Shown: piece by piece, positions 10,738-20,166 of the stretch | Layout of the letters: every line of letters starts with the position of its first letter | Numbering within the stretch: the stretch's first letter is position 1 | NCBI GenBank assembly: GCA_014904845.1 | Contig: MU119751.1 | Location: 1 to 21,415 of the forward strand | From: Acephala macrosclerotiorum | Taxonomy: Eukaryota; Ascomycota; Leotiomycetes; Helotiales; Mollisiaceae | Length of the DNA: 21,415 bases | Direction: 5' to 3' | Made by a program: the position numbers and the translations under genes | Notes under the pieces: model-generated | Databases searched by the model: none | What the model saw: only the letters and a program-made list of their open reading frames with translations | Told to the model about the DNA's origin: nothing

Positions 10738-11322
10738 NNNNNNNNNNNNNNNNNNNNNNNNNNNNNNNNNNNNNNNNNNNNNNNNNNNNNNNNNNNNNNN
10801 NNNNNNNNNNNNNNNNNNNNNNNNNNNNNNNNNNNNNNNNNNNNNNNNNNNNNNNNNNNNNNNNNNNNNNNNNNNNNNNNNNNNNNNNNNNNNNNNNNNN
10901 NNNNNNNNNNNNNNNNNNNNNNNNNNNNNNNNNNNNNNNNNNNNNNNNNNNNNNNNNNNNNNNNNNNNNNNNNNNNNNNNNNNNNNNNNNNNNNNNNNNN
11001 NNNNNNNNNNNNNNNNNNNNNNNNNNNNNNNNNNNNNNNNNNNNNNNNNNNNNNNNNNNNNNNNNNNNNNNNNNNNNNNNNNNNNNNNNNNNNNNNNNNN
11101 NNNNNNNNNNNNNNNNNNNNNNNNNNNNNNNNNNNNNNNNNNNNNNNNNNNNNNNNNNNNNNNNNNNNNNNNNNNNNNNNNNNNNNNNNNNNNNNNNNNN
11201 NNNNNNNNNNNNNNNNNNNNNNNNNNNNNNNNNNNNNNNNNNNNNNNNNNNNNNNNNNNNNNNNNNNNNNNNNNNNNNNNNNNNNNNNNNNNNNNNNNNN
11301 NNNNNNNNNNNNNNNNNNNNNN
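10738..11322. other. Assembly gap (N)
   Basis: A run of 585 N bases of unknown content. Sequence on both sides is AT-rich and repeat-like, the usual cause of a scaffold gap; the true length may differ. The gap lies between copies A and B, so any interior of a large element would be partly hidden in it. Confidence 0.99.
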
Positions 11323-13447
11323 TTTTTTTTTTTTATTTATTTTCTCGATTTTAAAATCGTCGAATAATAAACAAAAAATAAAATACGAAATTTTTTTAAA
11401 AAAAAATTTTAATATTATTATTTTTATCGAATTTAAAATAATACTATTTAAAATATATAAATTTTTTAGTATTTTTCTCTCGAGTAATCGTATATATTAA
11501 AATAATAATTCAAACGTTAAATTTTAATAAATTATTCGTTTTTTATTCGATTTATAAAAACTATAAAATTTATAAATTTAACGAATTTTATAATTTGAAA
11601 AACAAAATAATCATAAAAAAAAACAATTAATAAATTTTAATAAATATAAACTTGAAATTAAAAATTAATAATAATATATAATTTTATTATTCAATATATT
11701 AAATAAAATAATAAATATAAATATTATAAATATTTTAATAATATTGTATACGAAATTAAAATGCAATTTCTTATAAAATAAATAGTAATATATTAATATA
11801 TTTTTTTGAAATTCGAGAAAATACAATATAAATAAAAAATAAAAATATTTTTTTATATTTTAAAAAATGAATCGTATATTATAAATAATTTTAATATATA
11901 ATAATATTAAAAAATTCGTTTTAAAAATTGTATTTTTTACTAATAATATAATAAAAAATTTGTATTATATATTAATACAATTATATTTAATCGAAAAATT
12001 TTAATTTTAAATAAAAAAATAATTACAATTTTATAAAAATTTGAAAAAATTTATTCGATTTATTTAATCGAAAAATTTCAAATCGTATTTTAATTAAAAC
12101 GATTAAAAATCATTTTTTTTATATAGTAATATTATTATTTAAACAATTGAAAAAAGCGTTTTATATACAAAATATATAAAAATCAAATAAATATAATAAT
12201 ATAAAAAAACGATTAAAATAATTTTTTTTTTGTAAATTTAATTAAAATTAAAACAAATATTCAATTAAATAATAATATAAACGTAATAAAAATGAGAAAT
12301 ATATTAATATATTTTAATCGTATAATAAATATATACGATATTAAAAAAACGTAATAATTAAATATTCGAAAAACGAAAAAAAAAAATCAAATTAATAATT
12401 TTTAAATAAATTAAATATTGAAATCGAAAATTAAAAAATAATATCGAATAAAAAAAAACAATATAAATATTATTTATTATTTTTCGTAAAAAAATATTTA
12501 AATAATAAAAATCAAAATCAATCGATTTATTTTCAGTTTTAAAATAATAATAATTACAACGATTAAAATTTATAAATTTATAAAAACGAAATTACGATTA
12601 TTAAATTTTTTTACAAAATATTAAATTGTAATAAATTAAAATTAAATTAAAAACAATAAAAATTATGGGAAATAACGAATAATTTATTAGATTAATAATA
12701 ATAATAATAATAATTTTTTTTTTTAAAAAATAAATTATATTTACGATATAATTTTATCGTATAAAAATTAGAAATAAATTTATAATAAAAAATAAAATAA
12801 AAATTAAAAATTAATAAATCGTTTTATTATAAAAATTTAAAATCTTTAAAAGTTTATTATAATACGAAATATTTAAAACGAAATATATTTTAATAATCGT
12901 ATTTTACTTTTAATAAAAATAATTTTTTATTTAATAAATATTATAAAATAATTTTATCGCGAAAAAAACTTAGAAAAAAAAATGCATATAATAAAACGTA
13001 AAATATTACGTTTAAATCGAATGAAAAAATTAAAAAAAATATATATTTTATATGAAATAATTATTTTATTAATTAAAAAATTCGATTTTATAAAGTTTAT
13101 TTTATAATATATTATTTAAATCGAATATTAATTTTTCGAATTAAAATCAATTAATTAAATAAAACGAATAATTATAAAAAAATTATTTAAAAAATATTTT
13201 TATTAAAATTGAATTTATTTTAACGATTATTTTTTAAAATTTATTATTATTTTGAAAATATATTTAAATAATATTAATATATTATTATTATAATATATTT
13301 TAAATTAATTAAATATATATAATAATAAAATTAAAAAAAATAACAAATTAAAATTTATTGTAAAAAAATTTAAAATTTTTAAAAAATCGTCGAAAATTAA
13401 AATAATATATAAAATAAAAAAATTTAAAAAATAATAATTTGAAAAGT
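11323..13447. other. AT-rich RIP-type DNA, no gene
   Basis: Saturated AT sequence with surviving C and G mostly in CpG. Around 12,000-12,660 C outside CpG is a little commoner than G. An (AAT)n run lies near 12,692-12,714. If copies A and B were LTRs of one element, this would be part of its interior, but no retroelement motif can be read. Confidence 0.55.
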
Positions 13448-13825
13448 ATTTCGAATTTTTATTAAAATAAAAAATTAAAAATATAATAAATTAAAAAAAT
13501 ATTAAACGATTATATCGAGTAAAAAAATTTAAAATATAACGTTTTAAATTTTTTTTAAAATTATATCGAATAATAAAATTCGAAATATAATAAATTAAAA
13601 AATTATATTAAATATGTATTAAATAAAAAAAAATTGAAATATAGTAATTAAAAAATTATTTTAAATTTATATCGAATAAAAAAATTCGAAATACAATAAA
13701 TTAAATAATTATATTAAACGTATATCAAATAAAAAAAATTGAAATAAAATAATTTGAAAATTTATTTTAAATTTATATTAAATAAAAAAATTCGAAATAC
13801 GTTAATTTATAAAAATTTAAAAAAA
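13448..13825 (+). repeat. 53-bp satellite with 106-bp higher-order period
   Basis: About seven units of ~53 bp follow each other. Marker ttatatcgaataa-type starts fall at 13,561, 13,667 and 13,773, exactly 106 bp apart, with a variant unit (tattaaataaaaaaaattgaaat) between them. The alternation means a two-unit repeat was amplified. Units near 13,450-13,550 are more diverged. Interior cgaaatayaataaatt blocks recur in the typical units. Confidence 0.75.
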
Positions 13826-14056
13826 CATTTTTTAATTGTATTATAATAATTCGAAAAAATGTTCAAAGTTTATATTATAAAAATATTAAAAATTTATATT
13901 AATATTATTTTCAATATTTCGAGTATTTTTTTTTGAATATAATATATAATATATTAATAAAAACAAAAAAAAAACGTATAACGTATTTATAAGATAAAAA
14001 ATATTTATAAAATATATTAAACTTTTAAAACAAAAAATCGATTAAATTATTATTTT

Positions 14057-14257
14057 AATTAATTATTTTTTTGAACGATTTTTTTGAACGATTTTTTTAA
14101 TTGATTATTTTGATCGATTGTTTTAATCGATTTATTTAAACGATTTCTTTGATCGATTTTTTTAATCGATTTTTTTAATTGATTATTTTAATTAATTATT
14201 TTGATTATTTTTTTAAATTATTTATTTAAATTATTTATTTTAAATGATTTTTTTGAA
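14057..14257 (+). repeat. 13-bp minisatellite
   Basis: Roughly fourteen to fifteen units of 13 bp on a consensus like gatcgattttttt run without a break; units read gaacgattttttt (twice), gatcgattgtttt, aatcgatttattt and so on. Variation is mainly C/T and G/A inside the gatcga core, as RIP would give, plus changes in the T tail and one 12-bp and one 14-bp unit. The core gatcgat is close to palindromic. Confidence 0.8.
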
Positions 14258-14564
14258 TTTATAATTATTTGAATTTAAAAGTAAATAAAATATATTTTTT
14301 ATTCGATTTTTTAATTAATAAATAGATTATTATAATTTTTATATTTTATAAAAATAAACTAATTATTAATTATTAATACTATTATAAAATATATAAAATA
14401 TAATTATCGTAATAAAATATAATTAAAACTTTATTAGTAATTTATTAATAATATCGAATTAATTGATCAAATACTAATAATATTCAATTAATAAACGATT
14501 AATATATTATTAGTACTATTAATACGTTCGTTTAAATATAAAATCTCTAGTAAAAAAAAAATTT
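14258..14564. other. AT-rich stretch with tactaataat-type motifs
   Basis: No gene. Near 14,415-14,525 several copies of attagtaa, actaataatatt and attagtactattaatac occur, closely resembling the motif cluster at 15,595-15,720 inside copy B's insert. This may mark related repeat ends or simply a shared simple repeat. Confidence 0.4.
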
Positions 14565-15043
14565 TTTAATAAAATTTTTTTAAAATTTTAATTTATATAT
14601 AATCGTACTATGTTTACAATTATAATATATTAATTAATTTAAATTATATAAAACTTAGAAATAAATTGAAATTTAATTAAATATTACTAAATTTCAAATT
14701 TCAAATAATTTTATTAATTCGTTATTATACAAATTAATAAAATATAATCGTATTTAATAAAAATAATAATTATAAAATCTTTAAATATGTTTTTATTTTA
14801 AATATTAAAGTATTTACTTATTTAAGTATTAAATATTTTTATAGTTATACAGTTTTCAAAGAAAATTCCAAAGAATTGTTCTTTGAAATTATATACTAAA
14901 TAAAATAATCAAAAGTAATTAAATTGATTATAATAATTCAATATAAAATACGAAGATTTCAAAGAGTATTTTTTTTAATATAAAACTCTATTAAAAATGC
15001 GTTTATACATTAGAAAAATTTTTTATTACTAATTATTTACTAA

Positions 15044-15098
15044 TAGTATTAACGGTTTACTAATGGCGCGCACTACGCAGTAATTGCATGTTCAAATC
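15044..15098 (+). promoter_or_regulatory. Possible pol III A-box and B-box pair
   Basis: GTTCAAATC at 15,090-15,098 fits the B-box GWTCRANNC exactly. At 15,044-15,055 TAGTATTAACGG resembles an A-box TRGYNNANNNGG apart from one position. The two are 46 bp apart, start to start, as in tRNA genes. Acceptor, anticodon and T-stem pairing are poor, so this is not a functional tRNA. A tRNA-derived SINE head is possible; chance is also possible. Confidence 0.2.
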
Positions 15099-15354
15099 TT
15101 TGGCGTCCAATGATAATCGATTAGTAAATGGATCTGGACCAATAAGAATACTAAAACTTTCGATTCTCGAGCGACTGCAAACGATTGCGAGCGGCATTTA
15201 TGCAGTTACACTTAATCAATTGAGCCGCTCAGTTTCTAAGTGCTTCAATTGGATCACAATTACTTATTTGCAATTACTCGCACATAGAGTCCATAGATTC
15301 TGCGCACGTAAACTTTGTTTGAATCGATCGATTCTACGACTAGATTTTAAATAG
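15088..15354 (+). CDS. Unrecognised 88-residue open frame
   Basis: The longest frame in the window with ordinary composition; it stays open back to a TAA at 15,061, so the ATG at 15,088 is simply the first one. The predicted product is rich in Leu, Ser and Arg, has no clear signal peptide or membrane helix, and resembles no family I recognise. It lies in the lightly mutated core of the insert in copy B. The opposite strand has no comparably long frame. With no homologue, no promoter and only 88 codons it may be chance or a fragment of an older gene. Confidence 0.2.
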   Translation: MFKSLASNDNRLVNGSGPIRILKLSILERLQTIASGIYAVTLNQLSRSVSKCFNWITITYLQLLAHRVHRFCARKLCLNRSILRLDFK

Positions 15355-15594
15355 CGTTAATATTTTCAATTTTTATTTTTATTTATTCTTTCGATATTTT
15401 CAATGATTGATCGAATAAAGAGCGGCCGCTAGTCTGCATATAAGTCTTGGCGAAGAACATTAAAACTCAATAATTTTTAATTTTATAATTTAATATTTCA
15501 ATACGCGTTCAATAAATTTATTTAAAACTTTTATAATAAATTAAATAAATATTATAAATTATAAATTTCAAATATTTAAATATTTAGTTTTAAA

Positions 15595-15725
15595 CTAGTA
15601 CTATTAGTAATACTTTGATACTATTAGTATCGAATTAATACTATTAATACTAGATTAAAATAATCGATAATATTAATAATCGATTAAATTATTATTAATT
15701 CGCTAATAATATTATTAGTATACGT
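15595..15725. repeat. Cluster of tactattagtat palindromes
   Basis: Two perfect palindromes stand out: GATACTA-T-TAGTATC at 15,617-15,631 and CTAATAATATTATTAG at 15,703-15,718, with several imperfect relatives between (actattagtaat, taatactattaatac). The cluster lies in the right arm of the insert and resembles sequence at 14,415-14,525. Confidence 0.5.
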
Positions 15726-15770
15726 ATTTTTCGATAAAACGATTAATAAAAAATATTTTTCTCGATGTAC

Positions 15771-16190
15771 TTAAAACGCTAAAATAACAATACACGAAAA
15801 TTTATTTTATTAGTTTTACAATTGTACAATTTTAAAAAAAAAAATCTCAAAAAGTTTTTTTTTAAAATTATATACTAAATAAAATAATTTATATTAATTA
15901 AATCGATCGTAATATTTCAATATAAAAAACGAAAATTTTAAAAAGTATTTTTTTAATATAAAACTCTATAGTAAATACGTTTATATTTAAAGTATTAAAG
16001 TATTTAAATATTAAAATAATTGTACAATTTTCTAAAAAAATTTCAAAGAATTTCTCTTTGAAATTAAATACTAAATAAAGTAATCTAAATTGATCGTAGT
16101 AATTTAATATAAAAAACGAAAGTCCTAAGAAATATTTCTTTAGTAATATAAAATTTCGTAATATGTTTTTATTTTAAATACTAAAAAATT
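15771..16190 (+). repeat. ~205-bp tandem units two and three, copy B
   Basis: Two units recur with shared blocks: attttacaattgtacaatttt-type sequence near 15,812 and 16,019, a ttgaaattaaatactaaataaa-type block near 15,865 and 16,055, and acgaaaattttaaaaagtattt-type sequence near 15,928 and 16,115. They correspond to units two and three of copy A; the matching first unit is at about 14,770-15,009. Confidence 0.65.
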
Positions 16191-16341
16191 TATCAATTTA
16201 TCGATTTTTATTACTCGACAAAATTTAAAATTTTATTTCAATTTCAAATACTTATAAAACGTTTAAATTAAAAGTTTTTAATTTAGAATTTAAAATAAAA
16301 ATAAATTGAATAAATTACTAAAATTGAAAACTTTGTAATCT

Positions 16342-16363
16342 CTCGTAAAAGCGCTTTTGCGAG
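16342..16363. repeat. 22-bp near-palindrome, copy B
   Basis: The sequence reads CTCGTAAAAGC then GCTTTTGCGAG. Here the right half keeps TGCGAG and the left half has CGTA where symmetry asks for CGCA, the reverse of copy A. Flanking ctttgtaa and ttacaaag extend the symmetry to roughly 42 bp (16,331-16,373) with a small offset. Confidence 0.7.
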
Positions 16364-16394
16364 ATTTACAAAGTAAAATATATATCGAATACTT

Positions 16395-16454
16395 AAAGAA
16401 AAAACTCGTTTACTATTAATTCGTTTAACGAATTATTAAACGAGTTTTTTCTTT
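16395..16454. repeat. Large hairpin, 18-bp perfect arms, copy B
   Basis: AAAGAAAAAACTCGTTTA at 16,395-16,412 pairs perfectly with 16,437-16,454. Inside the loop TAATTCG and CGAATTA form a second, smaller stem, so nearly the whole 60 bp could extrude as a cruciform or fold as RNA. A tatcga and tcgata pair extends it outward past a short bulge. Confidence 0.8.
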
Positions 16455-17949
16455 CGATACGAGAGAAATATTTTATTATATTCGATTAAAAATTCTTTGA
16501 ATATAATAAATCGTATAAATAATAATTATTTTATTAATATTTTTTGATTACTATAAATTGAATATAAAAATTATTAAACAATATATAATTGTATTAATAA
16601 AAAAATTCACGCGAAATTTTTTTTTTAATATAATATTCAAATGTAATTATATTAATATTATTATTAAAAAAAAACGTAAAACGATTTTCAAATAAAAAAT
16701 TAAAATATTAATAATTATTATTTTTAAATAATTATTATAATTTAAATTTTATAATTAATATTTAATAATTATATCTATTTTTTAAAAAATATTTTTTATT
16801 TAATAATGTTTTTATATTTCTTTTTTTTAATCGTTATAAATCGTTTAAAAAATTTTATTTTTTATTTTATTATTTTTGAAATTTTTATATTAAAATTCGT
16901 TTAAAATATCGTTTTTTTTTTAGTATTAATAATTCGATTAATATTAAATTTTATATTTCGATTTTTTAAAAAAATAAATTTTTTAATTTAATATATTTAA
17001 AATAAATTTTTTTTTAAAAAAAATAAAATTAAATAAAAAAAATTTATTAAATTAAAAATAATAATAATATAAAAAAAATTAAAATAAATAAAATTTTTTT
17101 TTTAATAAAAATATATTAAATTAATTTTATTAAAAAAAATTAAATCGAAATATATATTTTTTAGAAAAATATAATATAAAAATAAAATTTTTAAATAAAA
17201 TAAATTAAAATAAAATTTTTATTAATAATTAATAAAATTTTATTAGTAATTGATTTTTAAAATTAAAAAAAATCGTTGTAATTATTCGAGAATTATTTAA
17301 TTCAATATTGAAAATTTAAATATTTAAAAAAAAAAAAATTACAATAAAAAATTATTATTTATAAAAAATTTTTTTTAAAAAAAAATTGATTTTCAATAAA
17401 TTATAAAAATCAAATATATTGTATAATACGTTAATAATATTTTAAAAATCGATAAATAAATTAATTTAAATATATTATTTTTAAAAAACAAATAAATTTT
17501 TTTTTTAATTTGTAATTTGTATTATTTTTTAAATTAATATTAAATTAAAAACGATAAAAATTATTTATTTTTATTTAATTAATATAATAAATAATTAATT
17601 GTTTTTTTAATACGAAATTATAATTTTTGTTTAAAAAAAAACGAAAATTGAAATTATAATAAATATTAATTTTTTAATAATATTAAAATTATTAATTCGA
17701 AATTCGATAAAAACGATATATCGATAAAAATAAAAATAAAAATTTAAAAAATTTATATATAAAAAAAAAATCGAATATATTAAATATATTTATAATTATA
17801 AATAAAATATTATAATTAATATTATATATTTTACTTTGAAATTTAAATATATTATTTTTTAAATAAAACAAATTTTTATATTTAATACGTATAATATTCG
17901 AGTTTTTTATAATTAATATAATTTTATTATTAAAATTTAATTAAATTAT

Positions 17950-18120
17950 TAAAATAAAATAAAATATAAAAATAATATAAAAATAATATAAAAAACAAAA
18001 AATAATAAAAAAATATAAAAATATAAAAATAATAAAAAAATAAAAAAATATAAAAATAATATAAAATAAAATATAAAAAATAATAAAATATAAAATTAAT
18101 ATAAAAAAAAGAATTAATAA
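17950..18120 (+). repeat. A-rich aaataata low-complexity tract
   Basis: Units such as aaaataatat and aaaaatataaaa repeat irregularly, with T almost always single between A runs, giving strong A/T strand skew over about 170 bp. Probably slippage-derived. Confidence 0.6.
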
Positions 18121-18330
18121 AATTAATAAAATTAAAAAATACGAAATAATTTTATATTAAAATAAATTATAAATTTTATTAATATAATTTTTTAAAATAA
18201 AATTTAAACGTTTTAAAATTAAATATAAAAATTCTAAAAAATAATAATTAAAATATAAAAAATAAAATAATTTTATTATAAAAATAATATAATAATAAAA
18301 AAAAAAGTTTAATAAAATAAATATTATTAA

Positions 18331-18358
18331 AATCGTTTATTTTAAACGATAAACGATT
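18331..18358. repeat. 9-bp inverted repeat
   Basis: AATCGTTTA at 18,331-18,339 pairs exactly with TAAACGATT at 18,350-18,358; the loop itself contains aaacg, so alternative pairings exist. No role can be assigned. Confidence 0.45.
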
Positions 18359-19902
18359 ATTATAAATAATTATTATAAAACTTTATTTAATTAAATTATT
18401 AAATCGAATAAAAACGAAAATAAAAACGTAATTAATCGTTTTATTATTTTATATAATATTAAATAATTAAATATTTAATCGCGATATTTATTATATTAAT
18501 TATTTATTATATTAATTATTTATTTTTAATTTACGTTTTTTTTATTTTATTATTATATAATTTCGATTTTTTTAAATATTCGAGTTTTTTTATATTCGAT
18601 ATTTTTATTTTTAATATTATTTTTAAAAATTTCTCGTTTATATTATAATCGATTTAAATAATATTATCGATTTGACAATTAATAATAAATAAATAATTAT
18701 CGTAAAATTTATTTATTAATATTTATAATAGAATTTTAATAACGACGATTTTAATTATATTTTTAAATAAAATTATAATAAAAATATAATTTCAAATATT
18801 TTAATTAAATTTTAATTAATTAAACGAAAAATTTTAATATTAAAAATTGAAATAAATATAATTAAATTAAATGCAAAATTTAATTTATTAATTCAATTTA
18901 TTAAAATTTCGATTTTTAAATAAATTTTATTATAAATAAAAATATAATAAATTAAAAAATATTCGATATATATATTACGACAATTGTAATTACGAAAATA
19001 AATAATTTGAAAAAATAAACGAAAATTATATATTTCAAATTTTTAAAAAAAAAAAAAAAAAATTTCATAAAAATTAATAATAAAAAATTTATAATTATTA
19101 TTGTCGAGTAAACGAAATTTTTTTTTAATTAATTGTAATACTATTTAAATCGTAAAAATAAAACTTTGATTTCGAGATACTTATACGATTATAATAAGAA
19201 AATAAATGTTTTTATAAATGAAATATATAAAAAAATTAAATAAATTTTTTTTTTTTAAACGTATAAAAATAAAATTAAATAAAAACGTAAATATAAATAT
19301 AAATAATATATTATTTATATTATTGAAAAAAAAATCAATTTAAAAATTATTTACAAATTATAATAATAAATAAAAAAAATAATTTAATATTTATTAAAAC
19401 GAAAAAATTAAATTATTTTTTTATAAAAAAATATATTTTATATTTAATAAAATAATATATTTTAAATTCGATTAAAAACTCAATTATTTATTTTTTTATT
19501 AAAATATATATATTTGTATATAATTATTATTAATAAAATAAATCAATACTTTTAAAAAATTTTTTAATAATTTTATAATATTTGTAAATATAAATATTTT
19601 TAAATCAATTAATATTAATAATATTTATATTTCGTATTTAAATTAAAAACATTTTATTTAAATTTATAATTCGTATTATTTTACGATTAACGTTAAAAAA
19701 TAATATTTTTATTGTTTTAAAATTTCGAATAAATAAAAATAATTCGTTTAAATATAAATTTTTTTTCAATTTAATTATTTTAGTATTAATATCGCGTTTA
19801 TAATTAATCGTAATATAATTTTATTGATTTTATAAGAATTTTAATATTATAATTCTATAGAAATTTATTTGAAATTATTAGTTTAAAAAATAATTTGAAT
19901 AC

Positions 19903-20162
19903 TGTAGTAAGATTATATACTCTCTCTTTAAAAATCCTTGTAAAATAGCTAGTTTCGAGGGCAGTACTGGTCACGTGTCTTCTAATACATAAGGAGCTTT
20001 CGCTCACCATAGACTAATCAACAACTCTTTCTACTTCTACTCTGACTGATTGATTGATTGATTTACGAATTACGGATTATTTCGAATAAGTCTAGTCCAC
20101 TGGCTAAAACGAACTGATCTACGGTTGGGCTTTTTTGCTTTGTGCTCCATTGCTTTTCTACA
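19903..20162 (-). mobile_element. Solo LTR, almost free of RIP
   Basis: Read on the minus strand, the 260-bp unit begins TGTAGAAAAGC and ends CTTACTACA, with short inverted termini TGTAG/CTACA. It matches the LTRs at 3,990 and 6,799 over its full length but keeps CA, TG, CC and GG, so it shows what those looked like before mutation. No element interior adjoins it on either side, and a target-site duplication brackets it, so it arose by recombination between two LTRs. Internal features include CACGTG at 19,972-19,977, a tandem tgat run near 20,047-20,063 and a gagtatataatc sequence near the minus-strand 3' end that could be TATA-like. At 260 bp it lies below the length RIP is known to need in Neurospora, which would explain its preservation. 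Confidence 0.85.
19972..19977. promoter_or_regulatory. CACGTG E-box in the LTR
   Basis: A perfect E-box palindrome within the preserved LTR (context gtcacgtgtc). bHLH regulators of the Cbf1 type bind such sites in fungi, so it may have helped drive element transcription; this is inferred from the motif only. Both full-element LTRs have lost it by single transitions, on opposite sides of the palindrome. Confidence 0.4.
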
Positions 20163-20166
20163 ATAC

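Larger units (their letters stand above)
15010..15770. mobile_element. ~760-bp insert in copy B
   Basis: The insert interrupts tandem unit two, which is continuous in copy A, so it probably arrived after the duplication. Its core (15,050-15,480) is balanced in composition and scarcely mutated, while its edges are AT-rich. The left edge (gaaaaattttttattacta) and the reverse complement of the right edge (gaaaaatattttttattaat) resemble each other, a possible terminal inverted repeat of about 20-30 bp. A target-site duplication could not be resolved. No transposase frame is seen, so a non-autonomous element is one possibility. Confidence 0.45.
14565..16490 (+). repeat. Copy B of the duplicated unit, with insert
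   Basis: This stretch matches copy A (9,105-10,262) in order and orientation: the acaattata and ttaattcgttattatacaaat anchors, a first tandem unit to about 15,009, then a ~760-bp insert, then tandem units two and three (15,770-16,160), a shared tail containing tttatcaatttatcgatttttatta near 16,186, the palindrome and the hairpin. Copy B is generally more mutated than copy A in the tandem units. Removing the insert gives a length within about 50 bp of copy A. Confidence 0.75.
16491..19898. other. AT-rich RIP-type DNA, no gene
   Basis: More than three kilobases of saturated AT sequence with CpG as almost the only C and G. It contains an A-dominated low-complexity tract (17,950-18,120) and an inverted repeat at 18,331-18,358. 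From about 19,845 composition becomes more mixed as the solo LTR is approached. No reading frame, RNA gene or recognisable transposon end was found. Confidence 0.6.
19899..20166. repeat. 4-bp target-site duplication (ATAC) around the solo LTR
   Basis: ATAC at 19,899-19,902 and again at 20,163-20,166 directly flank the TG...CA ends of the solo LTR. If the last A is counted as target, the duplication reads AATAC on both sides, a 5-bp alternative. Either size is usual for LTR retrotransposon integration and fixes the LTR ends. Confidence 0.7.

Noticed and set aside
15038..15110. A tRNA gene at the B-box in the insert.
   Set aside because: The T-stem, anticodon stem and acceptor do not pair and position 33 is not T. 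Only the box motifs and spacing remain, reported as a weak promoter-like feature.
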